From assembly GCA_015655015.1 (NCBI GenBank), contig JAATFV010000116.1:186001-250000 (forward strand): 64,000 bases of DNA, written 5' to 3'. The position numbers and the translations under genes are program-made. Within the stretch, counting starts at the first letter, position 1, and every line of letters starts with the position of its first letter. Under the pieces are notes generated by a model that saw only the letters and a list, made by a program, of their open reading frames with translations, was not told where the DNA came from and ran no database searches. The DNA comes from Chitinophagales bacterium. Lineage in GTDB: Bacteria; Bacteroidota; Bacteroidia; Chitinophagales; Chitinophagaceae. Shown piece after piece: positions 18,247-26,493 of the stretch.

Positions 18247-20106
18247 ATGTTCGCTGAAAAAACAAATACGAATAAAGGAGGGACCAACGCAGGCGTCCAA
18301 GCATGGTCGGTGGACAGGCAGGTCCTTCAGCGGAAATTATCCGTAGGATCCTCCCATGACCCGCAGGAGCAGGAAGCCGACAAAACGGCCGATACCGTCC
18401 TGCGGCGGCCGGAACAGAGTTTCGTGCAGCGCAAGTGTGCCGGCTGTGAAAAAGAGGAACAGCTGCAGCGAAAATGCGCCGACTGCGAAAAAGAAGAGTC
18501 CCTGCAGCGCCACCCGGCTGGCAGGAGCCAACTCTCCGGCAATGGACAACCGGCCGGTGAAGGACAATCGACCGTAAGCGACCGGGCAGCCGGTCTCCTG
18601 CAATCATCGGCAGGACGAGGATCATCGCTGGACGGACCTACACAGTCTTTTATGAGCAATCGCATGAACAATGATTTCGGACAGGTAAAGATCCATACAG
18701 ACGAAGAAGCCGTACAGCTAAGCCGGGAATTGAATGCAAAAGCCTTCACCATCGGTAAAGACATTTATTTTAATGAAGGCCAGTACCAGCCCGGCTCGGA
18801 ATCGGGCCGGCATTTGCTGGCCCATGAGCTGACCCATACCGTGCAGCAGACAGGCAGCACCCCTGTCGTCCAAAAAAAGGACGCCGCCGCCGATAAGCTA
18901 AAAGCAGCCGCCGATAAGCTGGAAACAGATAAACAAAGTATCCTCGACGCGCTGCACAGGGGCGATGCCCCCATCTTTCTATCGCGGCTGCGAGCGCTGG
19001 ATGCGGCAGAAGCCGCCAGCCTGCTGGCCGACACGGGATTCTGGCAGGAGATCAAAAAGAACTTTCATGGATCTGCCTTATGGTCGGCATTCACCATCCT
19101 CTTTTTCCACGGCAAAATGTCCCTGAGCCAGCGAATGCTGTCCGTAGCGCTTTTCAGCAGGAACATCACCGATACCATGGATGACCTGGCCGTCATTATC
19201 GCCCGGGAGAATGTTGCGGACCCCATATACTGGGATGTGCTGGAAGAAGTGATCTTTACCGTGTTTGCCGGCGACCCGAAACTGCCGGACCTTTATAAAC
19301 TGCTCATCCTGCCTAAAAGTCAATACTCCGGCCCCAGGAACCTTTCCTTCAGCAGCTCCGAAGTCCATTATGAGGAGCTCAAGGATAAAAAAGGAGAATA
19401 TGCCCTGAAAGCTTATCATAACACCCGGGAACAGGTAGCCTATACCACTCGTAGCGAGCTCAGGGCCGTGGTGACTATCCGTCTGGTAGACGCGCAGAAT
19501 AAAACGCAGGGTTTCAATTTCACCGGTGCTGAATCGGGTGTGCCCGCTGCCTGGAAGGCTGCCATCGAAGCCGCCTGGAATAATCAGTTCGAGCTCTCCA
19601 ATGGGATCGATACGTTACGGTTCACGGTGTCGCCAATGTTCACCTTCGAGGCCGGTCACGAGGATGCCGTAGTGGAGATCCACAATGACCGCAAGCAAAA
19701 ATGTGACACCGTGGATCAGCCGGGCCGGGAGACTTCCGCTTGCTGGTTTACAGATACGGGCGCCGATACCGTCTCCCATGAGTTCGGGCATTTGCTGGGA
19801 GCCAATGACGAATACCAGCTGCCGGGGTCGGCCGCTGAGATACCGGCTGACATGAAAAAAGACCTGAGCGCGGATGATATAGCGCTTTCCAATATGACAG
19901 ACATTAAGAACGACGAGCGTGCTGCCGGCGCCCCCCCAGTAGCCCCCCTTCCTTTCAAAAAAGCAGGTTACACGATCAACGGGCAGATGGGCCACCACGA
20001 AAAAGATTCCGTAGAAGTAAAAGGCCGGCATCTGCGCTTGCTGATCAAGGCCTTCAATGCCAGCTTACCTGCCGGTACGCCGCCTTATATCCTTAAAAAA
20101 ATATAA
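18247..20106 (+). CDS. DUF4157 (eCIS core) protein with second zincin motif, candidate cargo
   Basis: A 619-residue likely effector. Residues 1-110 are a disordered leader with an EQEADKTADTVL segment and two 13-residue repeats each holding a CxxC (Cys64-Cys67 and Cys77-Cys80, in QRKCA-CEKEE). Residues about 125-205 are a DUF4157 domain: MNNDFGQVKIHTDEEAVQLS, a GKDIYFNEGQY strand and HELTH (193-197). The C-terminal part has a second motif HEFGHLLGANDE (511-522), matching HExxHxxGxxD, where the third ligand can be Asp521; this is a plausible active metalloprotease. The DUF4157 HELTH may be structural or a self-processing site. It lies 12 bp after the AAA+ gene, in the usual cargo position. No signal peptide. 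Confidence 0.85.
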   Translation: MFAEKTNTNKGGTNAGVQAWSVDRQVLQRKLSVGSSHDPQEQEADKTADTVLRRPEQSFVQRKCAGCEKEEQLQRKCADCEKEESLQRHPAGRSQLSGNGQPAGEGQSTVSDRAAGLLQSSAGRGSSLDGPTQSFMSNRMNNDFGQVKIHTDEEAVQLSRELNAKAFTIGKDIYFNEGQYQPGSESGRHLLAHELTHTVQQTGSTPVVQKKDAAADKLKAAADKLETDKQSILDALHRGDAPIFLSRLRALDAAEAASLLADTGFWQEIKKNFHGSALWSAFTILFFHGKMSLSQRMLSVALFSRNITDTMDDLAVIIARENVADPIYWDVLEEVIFTVFAGDPKLPDLYKLLILPKSQYSGPRNLSFSSSEVHYEELKDKKGEYALKAYHNTREQVAYTTRSELRAVVTIRLVDAQNKTQGFNFTGAESGVPAAWKAAIEAAWNNQFELSNGIDTLRFTVSPMFTFEAGHEDAVVEIHNDRKQKCDTVDQPGRETSACWFTDTGADTVSHEFGHLLGANDEYQLPGSAAEIPADMKKDLSADDIALSNMTDIKNDERAAGAPPVAPLPFKKAGYTINGQMGHHEKDSVEVKGRHLRLLIKAFNASLPAGTPPYILKKI

Positions 20107-20136
20107 CCCATTTCCAGCAATACCGCCATATCATCC

Positions 20137-22641
20137 ATGTTACACGCAGACAAAGCCAATAAAAGCGACAAGGCCCGTCCATCCCATGAGGAGAACCAGG
20201 CTGCGCCTAAAGAGTACCCAGCTGCGCCAAAAGAGAAACAGCCCGCTCCAAAAGAGAACCAGGCTGTCCATAAGCCGCCCCCGTTCATTCAGCCTAAATT
20301 AGCGGTGGGAGCCCCGGATGACGCTTATGAGCAGGAGGCCGACAGGACAGCGGATAAAGTGATGCGGATGCCGGATCAGAACTTCGCGCAACGAAAACCG
20401 GAACAGAATTTCGTGCAGCAGCTGCAAGATCAAAACTTCGTGTTACGAAAATGTCTACAATCTGAGATGATACAGCGGGATCCGCTGCCAACCACCCCAG
20501 CAGCAGATCCTCCCATCGACTGGCTGTCGATGCGGCAGCCTTATATCAACCGGGGAGCAGATCCCCGCTATGCCGGTGACAGAGATGCCATCACCCAACA
20601 ATGGAATCAGACTAATGCCACCATGCGGGGAATCGGCTTTAATGCAAGCAAAGCCGCCTGGATCAGCAACCATACTACCCCATTAGCTGTCGACAGCGCC
20701 CTGCAGCATGATTTCCCTACCCGCTGGGAGACGATGGACAGGGAAATGGGTACTTCTTCCACGGTGTTCAGCGGAACAGTCCTGCGGTTTAAAAAAGAGG
20801 AAGGCGCTCCGGGTGACAGCACCGTTAGCGAGCCCCTCAACGATAAGATTAACGCCGGCAAGGGCGGAGGCCAGGGAATGGCGACTCCGGTCAGGAGCTT
20901 TATGGAAGACAGGTTTGGCGCCGATCTCAGCAGGGTGAAGATCCATACCGACGGAGCCGCCGTGCAAATGAGCCGGGATCTCAACGCCAAAGCCTTTACC
21001 GTCGGCAATGATATCTATTTCAATGAAGGACAATACCAGCCGGGAGCTGACAGCGGCAAACATTTACTGGCCCATGAGCTTACACATACCATCCAGCAAA
21101 ATGGTAAGGTGTCCCAAAAGATCATGCGGGCCGTCAGTGATGCCGACGTGGAAGCCGACTTTCAAAAATGGGCCGCTGACACGAATACAAAGATCAATAA
21201 AGGCAGCGATGAGTATCCCCAGGATCTCTGGACATTCGCAGCTACGCTGATCCAGAATTCGACAGGCTCCGGTCCAAAGGCAAAACCGGCCGCTTCCAAT
21301 AAGAAAGCCCTGGACGAGTGGAATACCAACTTCGAAAAATCCGGTATCGTCGCTAAATGGCTGCTCAATCTGAAAAATTCAAGCCCCTCGGAGCAGGTCA
21401 AACATGTCGCCGATGGACGGGCTTTCGGCATCTTAAACCTCATGGCGCAGGCAGGTCTTGTTTCCAGCGCCATGGCGCAGCAGAGCGGGCTGGGTGACGA
21501 CAATAAAAAAATGCTGTTTGAAACGATCTTAAAAGATCCCGGGACCGCCTCTCCCGCTGAGCTGGAAACCATCCTGAATTTTCAGGCGAAAGGTCAGAAG
21601 GATATTAACCAGGTAGATTTCATTAACGTGTTATGCAATCCCATTCCCAACCCGCTTATCAAGCTGGATGTTGCGCATACGGAAGTGCTGTTCAAAGTTA
21701 TGATCGCTAATTTCCCTAAGGAAGACAATACCATCAAGGCAATGGCAACGATGCTCATTTTCAACCCCGCCGTTCGTCCCGCTATTACCGCCGATATGAC
21801 GGCCGGCAAGATCGGATCCCCGGATCTGCTGTTTACCGTATTGTCGCATCCTTATTTCAAGGACCCTGAATATCCGGGCGCTATGCTCGTTAACACACCC
21901 AATAATGATCCCGATAAAGACCTGGCTAAACATTGGAAAGATGACATGGTATTTGCCATAAAGACCAAACAGCAGCTCTACGTGAAATTCCTCACCGACC
22001 TGGGGACTAAGAACGGGATCACCATGAAGGCTCCTGCCAACTTCAACATTACCACCCTGAAGGCATGGCTGGACACCAATACGGAAAATATAGGCCAGAT
22101 CGCCGCCAAAGAATATCCTAAAGACAACGACGCGATCTTCGGAATGTATAAGACGATCGCCGATATCTTCTTTTATCATGTCGATCATGACAAAGATATC
22201 CTTCCTGACAATGAAGGAAAGCTGGCCAAATATACCACCGGAGGCAAACCGGAGAAGACGAGGATCGAAGCGGATTGTGATGTATTCGCCACCTATGCCA
22301 TGCGGCTTTATAACAGCGCCGGTTTCGAGCCCATCGGTTACCTGGGTATCTATCCCAGCGGGACTTTTGCAGCCAGGGCCCCGCATGCGGCAGCCCTTAT
22401 CAGGAAGAACAATGAGTATTTCATCATTAATAATAAGAACATGTTCAGGAGCGGCATCTCGGATGCTAAACCTGGCGATAAAAAAGAAGAGGCGATCGTA
22501 GAAATGCAAACGCAGGCTATTAAAGACGCCTATGCAGATCCGCTGCCCACGACCTTCGATGCCTATTATGCGGATGCAGGGGCCAAAGGAGCCTATCCGG
22601 CGGATTTCCTGGTCAAACCTGCAAAATATAAAAGACCTTAA
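20137..22641 (+). CDS. DUF4157 (eCIS core) protein with Cys-His-Asn C-terminus, candidate cargo
   Basis: An 834-residue second likely effector. The leader (1-110) is disordered, with a repeated APKE motif (about 23-42) and a repeated QNF motif, then the EQEADRTADKVMRMPD segment shared with the previous protein. The DUF4157 domain follows (about 240-320), with RVKIHTDGAAVQMSRDLNAK and HELTH at 313-317. The long middle is helical. Near the end, DCDVFATYAMRL (Cys714), PHAAALI (His750) and FIINNKN (Asn765/766) are spaced like the Cys-His-Asp/Asn triad of transglutaminase-like and papain-fold enzymes. I infer a cysteine protease, deamidase or acyltransferase activity. No signal peptide; co-directional with the first effector, 30 bp downstream. 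Confidence 0.82.
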   Translation: MLHADKANKSDKARPSHEENQAAPKEYPAAPKEKQPAPKENQAVHKPPPFIQPKLAVGAPDDAYEQEADRTADKVMRMPDQNFAQRKPEQNFVQQLQDQNFVLRKCLQSEMIQRDPLPTTPAADPPIDWLSMRQPYINRGADPRYAGDRDAITQQWNQTNATMRGIGFNASKAAWISNHTTPLAVDSALQHDFPTRWETMDREMGTSSTVFSGTVLRFKKEEGAPGDSTVSEPLNDKINAGKGGGQGMATPVRSFMEDRFGADLSRVKIHTDGAAVQMSRDLNAKAFTVGNDIYFNEGQYQPGADSGKHLLAHELTHTIQQNGKVSQKIMRAVSDADVEADFQKWAADTNTKINKGSDEYPQDLWTFAATLIQNSTGSGPKAKPAASNKKALDEWNTNFEKSGIVAKWLLNLKNSSPSEQVKHVADGRAFGILNLMAQAGLVSSAMAQQSGLGDDNKKMLFETILKDPGTASPAELETILNFQAKGQKDINQVDFINVLCNPIPNPLIKLDVAHTEVLFKVMIANFPKEDNTIKAMATMLIFNPAVRPAITADMTAGKIGSPDLLFTVLSHPYFKDPEYPGAMLVNTPNNDPDKDLAKHWKDDMVFAIKTKQQLYVKFLTDLGTKNGITMKAPANFNITTLKAWLDTNTENIGQIAAKEYPKDNDAIFGMYKTIADIFFYHVDHDKDILPDNEGKLAKYTTGGKPEKTRIEADCDVFATYAMRLYNSAGFEPIGYLGIYPSGTFAARAPHAAALIRKNNEYFIINNKNMFRSGISDAKPGDKKEEAIVEMQTQAIKDAYADPLPTTFDAYYADAGAKGAYPADFLVKPAKYKRP

Positions 22642-22743
22642 ATGCCCGAGGTAGCTACCCATACAGCCCCTGTTCATACAAAAGCTCCTGGCGCAGAAAA
22701 CAATGTTGCAGAAGTATTGCCACTTTTTCAGAATCGCTACTAA
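22642..22743 (+). CDS. Possible 33-residue small protein
   Basis: A tiny frame whose ATG starts immediately after the TAA of the effector gene and whose TAA lies 11 bp before the glycosyltransferase gene. It would encode 33 residues starting MPEVATHTAPVHTKAP, rich in Ala, Pro, Thr and Val. The close packing between two real genes supports translation, but the size is near what chance allows and I recognise no family. It could also be a translational bridge. Confidence 0.35.
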   Translation: MPEVATHTAPVHTKAPGAENNVAEVLPLFQNRY

Positions 22744-22754
22744 ACTGTGATAAT

Positions 22755-25223
22755 ATGATTAACCAACCCGGACAACCTCTTGTCTCCTGTATCATGCCGA
22801 CCTATAACCGGCGGCCGTTCGTAGCCCATGCCATCTGGTATTTTCAGCGGCAGGAGTATGGAAATAAAGAGCTGATCATCCTCGATGACGGCACCGATAG
22901 CGTGCAGGACCTGGTCCCGGAAGCGGAAAATATCCATTATTTTCGGCTGGACAAAAAGCTGAACCTGGGCGCCAAGCTTAACCTGGCCTGCAGTTATGCA
23001 AAAGGCGAGCTGATCGCCAACTGGGATGATGATGACTGGTATGCGGAAAGGCGGCTCCAATACCAGGTCGACGCCCTTATCAGGGAGCCGATAGATGTCT
23101 GCGGGATCAATAATCTGTTGTATTACGATCTGCGCAACAAACTGGCCTATCGGTATGTCTATCCCGTCAATCAGCGCACCTGGTTATTAGGCAGCTCCCT
23201 GTGTTATACCAGGGAATTGTGGAACAGAAATCGTTTTGCCGAAATCAATGTGGGCATGGACGGCCTGTTCGTCTGGGGAACTCCTTCCGAACGGGTGAGG
23301 GCCCTTCCGGATGAAACTATCTCCGTACACATGATCCATGACAATAATGTCAGTCCGAAAAAAGTTAACGACGGCTGGTGGCATCAATTCCCGGTGAGCG
23401 GGATCCGGGAAATAATAAATACCGACTGGCCCTTCTACAATAATGGGGACACGCCTGCCCGTCCGAACGGAACACCGGTAAAACCAACCGTCACTCCTAC
23501 CCCTCCCGCAAGACCTCCCCGCAGCGGCCCCTTCACCAATGTATTCGCCTGCCTCGTGCATGAAGGCCCGGACTGTATCATCGATCTGGTGCGCAATCTT
23601 CATTACCAGGACCCTTCCTCGATCATCCTGTTGTATAATGGCGGTGAGGACAAGGACCTGCTCGGCGGTGATTTCCCTTTCGATCAGTATGGCGCTGTCA
23701 TACACCCGGACCCGATACCTGTAAAACATGGCTACCTGCATCCGTTTGCCCTGAGATCTATGGAATACGCCCTGGAGAAATACACATTCGACACGCTCAC
23801 TATTGTAGACTCCGACCAGCTTTGCATACGCCCCGGATACACGGCCTGCCTGGAGAAATTCTTTGAGACCTCGCCGGGTACCGGTATGCTTTCCAGTATG
23901 CCGGCCAGAGTGACTGCCGATAACAGAAATGTGTATACCGCCATCCAGGCATTTAAGGAATATGAGTTATGGCGGCCGTTCATCAGCAATTTCCCCCAGG
24001 GCGAACAGAAATTCGTTCACTGGACCTTCTGGCCTTCCACCGTATTCACAAAAGACGCCTGCCATGATCTGACAAAAATCTTCCGGGAGAACAGGCAATT
24101 GCAGCAGATCATGCAGCAGACAAAGATATGGGCGACGGAAGAGATCATCCTGCCTACCCTGGTCAGGCTCATGGGATACGAGATAACAGGCAACCCCTGC
24201 AGTTACGATTTTGTAAAATACAAGCAGACCTATTCGCTTCCGGAGATCAACCAGGCCCTCGACAAACGGAATGCCTACTGGATACACCCGATCGAGCGGA
24301 AATATGAAGAGCCCTTACGCCAGCATGTACGAAGACGATTTGATCAGTATAAAGCTGCCCGCGCTGTCCCTGCTGACCCCGGCAGCGCTCTCACCGCCGA
24401 CGCTGGCAACACTGGCTCCGGCAATACCAGTTCCGGCAATACCGATTCTGGCAATACCGGTTCCGGCAATACTGGCCTCGCCAACACTGGTTTTAGCAAC
24501 TCCGGTACGGGCAACTCTAGTGCTGGCAAGACTGGTTCACCCAACACGGGTACTAACAGCACAGATTCCGGCAAAACCGGATCCGGCAAAAAAGGACAGG
24601 TAGAACGAATCCCGCCACCGGACCTTTTCCAACCCCTGGCCCTGATCAACAGCTTAAAAAAGATCGAAGGCTGGCTGGAAGACCGGGAAGCCGACCTGCT
24701 GATGGCCATCACCATCAGAATTTGTAAAAAGCTGTCTCCCTCCGACAGGACGAATATTGTAGAGATCGGCAGTTTCCAGGGAAAGTCGACGGTATTGCTG
24801 GGCAGCACCGTGAAAGCATTCGCTCCGCAGGCAAGGGTGTACGCCATTGACCCGCATGATGGGATAGTGGGAGCGATCGACCAGGGGATTATCCGCGTTC
24901 CTCCTTCTTTTGAGATATTGAAAAAAAATATAGACAGCGCGGGCATAACTGCGTTTGTCGAGATCATCCGGGATCGATCCGTCAATGTGAAATGGCAAAA
25001 GCCGGTAGCCCTTTTGCTGATCGACGGCCTGCATGACTATCCCAGTGTCGCAAAGGATTTCTGGCATTTTTCCTATTGGCTGGAGACAGGCGGTCATATT
25101 TGTTTTCATGACTACGCCGAATATTATCCAGGCGTTAAAGTTTTTGTAGACGAGCTGTTGATGACCGGCCGCTATCGGGAGATAGCCCGGGCCGGATCTT
25201 TAATAATCATTCAAAAATTATAA
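22755..25223 (+). CDS. Three-domain GT2 / GT-like / class I methyltransferase protein
   Basis: An 822-residue fusion. Residues 1-235 are a family 2 glycosyltransferase: VSCIMPTYNRR at the start, LDDGT, and the acidic metal-binding run NWDDDDWY (Asp91-94). A Pro-rich linker (about 233-256) follows. Residues 257-540 look like a second GT-A-type domain with an IVDSDQ motif (Asp352, Asp354). Residues 551-615 are a linker of thirteen GNTGS-like pentapeptides. The C-terminal domain (about 620-822) is a SAM methyltransferase: IVEIGSFQGKST (Glu670), YAIDPHDG and LLIDGLHDY. Domains joined in one chain suggest stepwise building and methyl capping of a glycan. It lies in the eCIS gene string, after the effectors, with two further transferases following. 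Confidence 0.85.
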   Translation: MINQPGQPLVSCIMPTYNRRPFVAHAIWYFQRQEYGNKELIILDDGTDSVQDLVPEAENIHYFRLDKKLNLGAKLNLACSYAKGELIANWDDDDWYAERRLQYQVDALIREPIDVCGINNLLYYDLRNKLAYRYVYPVNQRTWLLGSSLCYTRELWNRNRFAEINVGMDGLFVWGTPSERVRALPDETISVHMIHDNNVSPKKVNDGWWHQFPVSGIREIINTDWPFYNNGDTPARPNGTPVKPTVTPTPPARPPRSGPFTNVFACLVHEGPDCIIDLVRNLHYQDPSSIILLYNGGEDKDLLGGDFPFDQYGAVIHPDPIPVKHGYLHPFALRSMEYALEKYTFDTLTIVDSDQLCIRPGYTACLEKFFETSPGTGMLSSMPARVTADNRNVYTAIQAFKEYELWRPFISNFPQGEQKFVHWTFWPSTVFTKDACHDLTKIFRENRQLQQIMQQTKIWATEEIILPTLVRLMGYEITGNPCSYDFVKYKQTYSLPEINQALDKRNAYWIHPIERKYEEPLRQHVRRRFDQYKAARAVPADPGSALTADAGNTGSGNTSSGNTDSGNTGSGNTGLANTGFSNSGTGNSSAGKTGSPNTGTNSTDSGKTGSGKKGQVERIPPPDLFQPLALINSLKKIEGWLEDREADLLMAITIRICKKLSPSDRTNIVEIGSFQGKSTVLLGSTVKAFAPQARVYAIDPHDGIVGAIDQGIIRVPPSFEILKKNIDSAGITAFVEIIRDRSVNVKWQKPVALLLIDGLHDYPSVAKDFWHFSYWLETGGHICFHDYAEYYPGVKVFVDELLMTGRYREIARAGSLIIIQKL
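24405..24599 (+). repeat. In-frame 15-bp repeat array encoding GNTGS-like pentapeptides
   Basis: Thirteen 15-bp units encode residues 551-615, from GNTGS, GNTSS and GNTDS to more diverged copies. Codons vary at third positions, so the array is older than the perfect duplications elsewhere. It acts as a flexible linker between the second GT-like domain and the methyltransferase. Confidence 0.88.
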
Positions 25224-25235
25224 AAATTCAACATT

Positions 25236-25769
25236 ATGCATGCCGGAGCTTATAAATTCGTCGAGTGGGCAGTTAACAGATTGCCGGTAAGAAACAGCGT
25301 TTGCGAGCTGGGCAGCCGCACAGTCATCTGGGACAATCATGCTTTTGCGCACAATGGGCTGGTACGCCCTTTATTTAAGGGAGCGGAAAGATATATCGGC
25401 GTCGATATCCGGGAAGGCGCCAATGTAGATGTGATCGGGAATGCCGCGGACTGGCGCCCTGATCCCCCTGAATTATTCGATACCGTTGTTTGTTGTGAGA
25501 CCCTGGAACATACGAATGAAGGAGAAGAGATCTGTAAGACCGCTTATGATATACTGGCGCCGGGAGGTATCTTCCTCGTCACCGCCGCCGGTCCCGGCAG
25601 AAATACGCATTCCTGTGTAGATGGGGGGCCGGTACTCTATCCCGGTGAATATTATAACAACGTGTATCCGGAGATGCTGACGCCCTGGCTGGAAATATTT
25701 GAGTTCTTTATGATCGATATCCTCACCACCCCAACAGACATCTATGCCCTTGCCGTTAAACGAAGATGA
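25236..25769 (+). CDS. SAM-dependent methyltransferase (Methyltransf_11-like)
   Basis: A 177-residue class I methyltransferase. Motif I is the VCELGSRTV segment, followed by a YIGVDIREGANVDV acidic strand end and the post-motif DTVVCCETLEH typical of Methyltransf_11 and related families; DILAPGGIFLVTAAGP is the fourth strand. No membrane segments or signal. It starts 12 bp after the three-domain enzyme and overlaps the next GT by 26 bp, so the three form one unit. A sugar or glycan substrate is likely from the neighbours but not shown. Confidence 0.85.
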   Translation: MHAGAYKFVEWAVNRLPVRNSVCELGSRTVIWDNHAFAHNGLVRPLFKGAERYIGVDIREGANVDVIGNAADWRPDPPELFDTVVCCETLEHTNEGEEICKTAYDILAPGGIFLVTAAGPGRNTHSCVDGGPVLYPGEYYNNVYPEMLTPWLEIFEFFMIDILTTPTDIYALAVKRR

Positions 25770-26418
25770 ACCGGGAGTCAGCATTATCATTGTCCCGCAC
25801 AATAACCAGGACAAGCTGAACAAACGCCTGACCCGTGATATATTGCCGACGATCGCGGCACATCCCCGCTGGAAGTTCCAGCTGATCACGGTAGATAACA
25901 GCGATGCGGATAAAAGGCCGGACTACCAGCTGGGGGAGTATGCCATTGAGCATCTCAATCTGTGGCCGGGCGCCAATATCATGTATGGCCCTGCGATGAA
26001 TTTGGCCATCCGTGCCAGCCAGTATCCGATCATTGTCTATATCTGTTCCAATCACGGCCGTATGTACGATCCTACCTGGATAGACGACCTGGCGGCTCCC
26101 CTCCTGCAGGATCCCGGCTGTGCTATGACGGGTTCCGTTTATCCAAGCTGTCACCCTTCCGATATGGGTTTCCCGGCACATCTGCCGCAATTTCATATAC
26201 AGGGCGGACTGTTTGCAGCCAGGACGGCGGTCATGCGGGACTATCCCTATACGGAGGATGAACGCTGGGTGCATTGGGGCTCGGACATCTATCAGTCTTA
26301 TCAGCTGTTGAATGCCGGATTCGGATTAAAAAATGTGCCTTCGGTCAATTCAGTGTGGAGACAGAATATCGAGCTGCCGGAAAGATGGAAGTATGTTCAT
26401 GACTATTCGGAGGAGTGA
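25744..26418 (+). CDS. Family 2-like glycosyltransferase, atypical metal site
   Basis: A 224-residue GT-A-type protein: GVSIIIVPHNNQDKLNKRL at the start is the nucleotide-sugar strand and loop, ITVDNSD the following strand, and PGANIMYGPAMNLAIRAS matches the GT2 NxAxN-like helix. Where GT2 enzymes have DxD, this protein reads VYICSNHGRMYDPTW, so a canonical DxD is missing; His or Asn may replace it. A later EDERWVHWGSDIYQSYQLL segment is GT2-like. It overlaps the methyltransferase by 26 bp and is the last + strand gene of the eCIS block; a convergent gene ends 75 bp downstream. Confidence 0.78.
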   Translation: MPLPLNEDEPGVSIIIVPHNNQDKLNKRLTRDILPTIAAHPRWKFQLITVDNSDADKRPDYQLGEYAIEHLNLWPGANIMYGPAMNLAIRASQYPIIVYICSNHGRMYDPTWIDDLAAPLLQDPGCAMTGSVYPSCHPSDMGFPAHLPQFHIQGGLFAARTAVMRDYPYTEDERWVHWGSDIYQSYQLLNAGFGLKNVPSVNSVWRQNIELPERWKYVHDYSEE

Positions 26419-26493
26419 AAATGTAATCAGCAAATTCGGGATCAATGGTCGCATCCGGGGAGTCGTCGATGTGTGACATTCGGTTCCCCCTCC

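Noticed and set aside
21631..22677. 348-residue open frame on the minus strand
   Set aside because: Antisense to the second DUF4157 gene.
1..26418. Type VI secretion system or prophage
   Set aside because: VgrG, PAAR and gp25 are shared with T6SS and phage, but there are no TssJ/L/M, TssB/C pair, capsid, terminase, portal or integrase genes; Pvc12-, Pvc15-, tape-measure and DUF4157-type genes indicate an eCIS.
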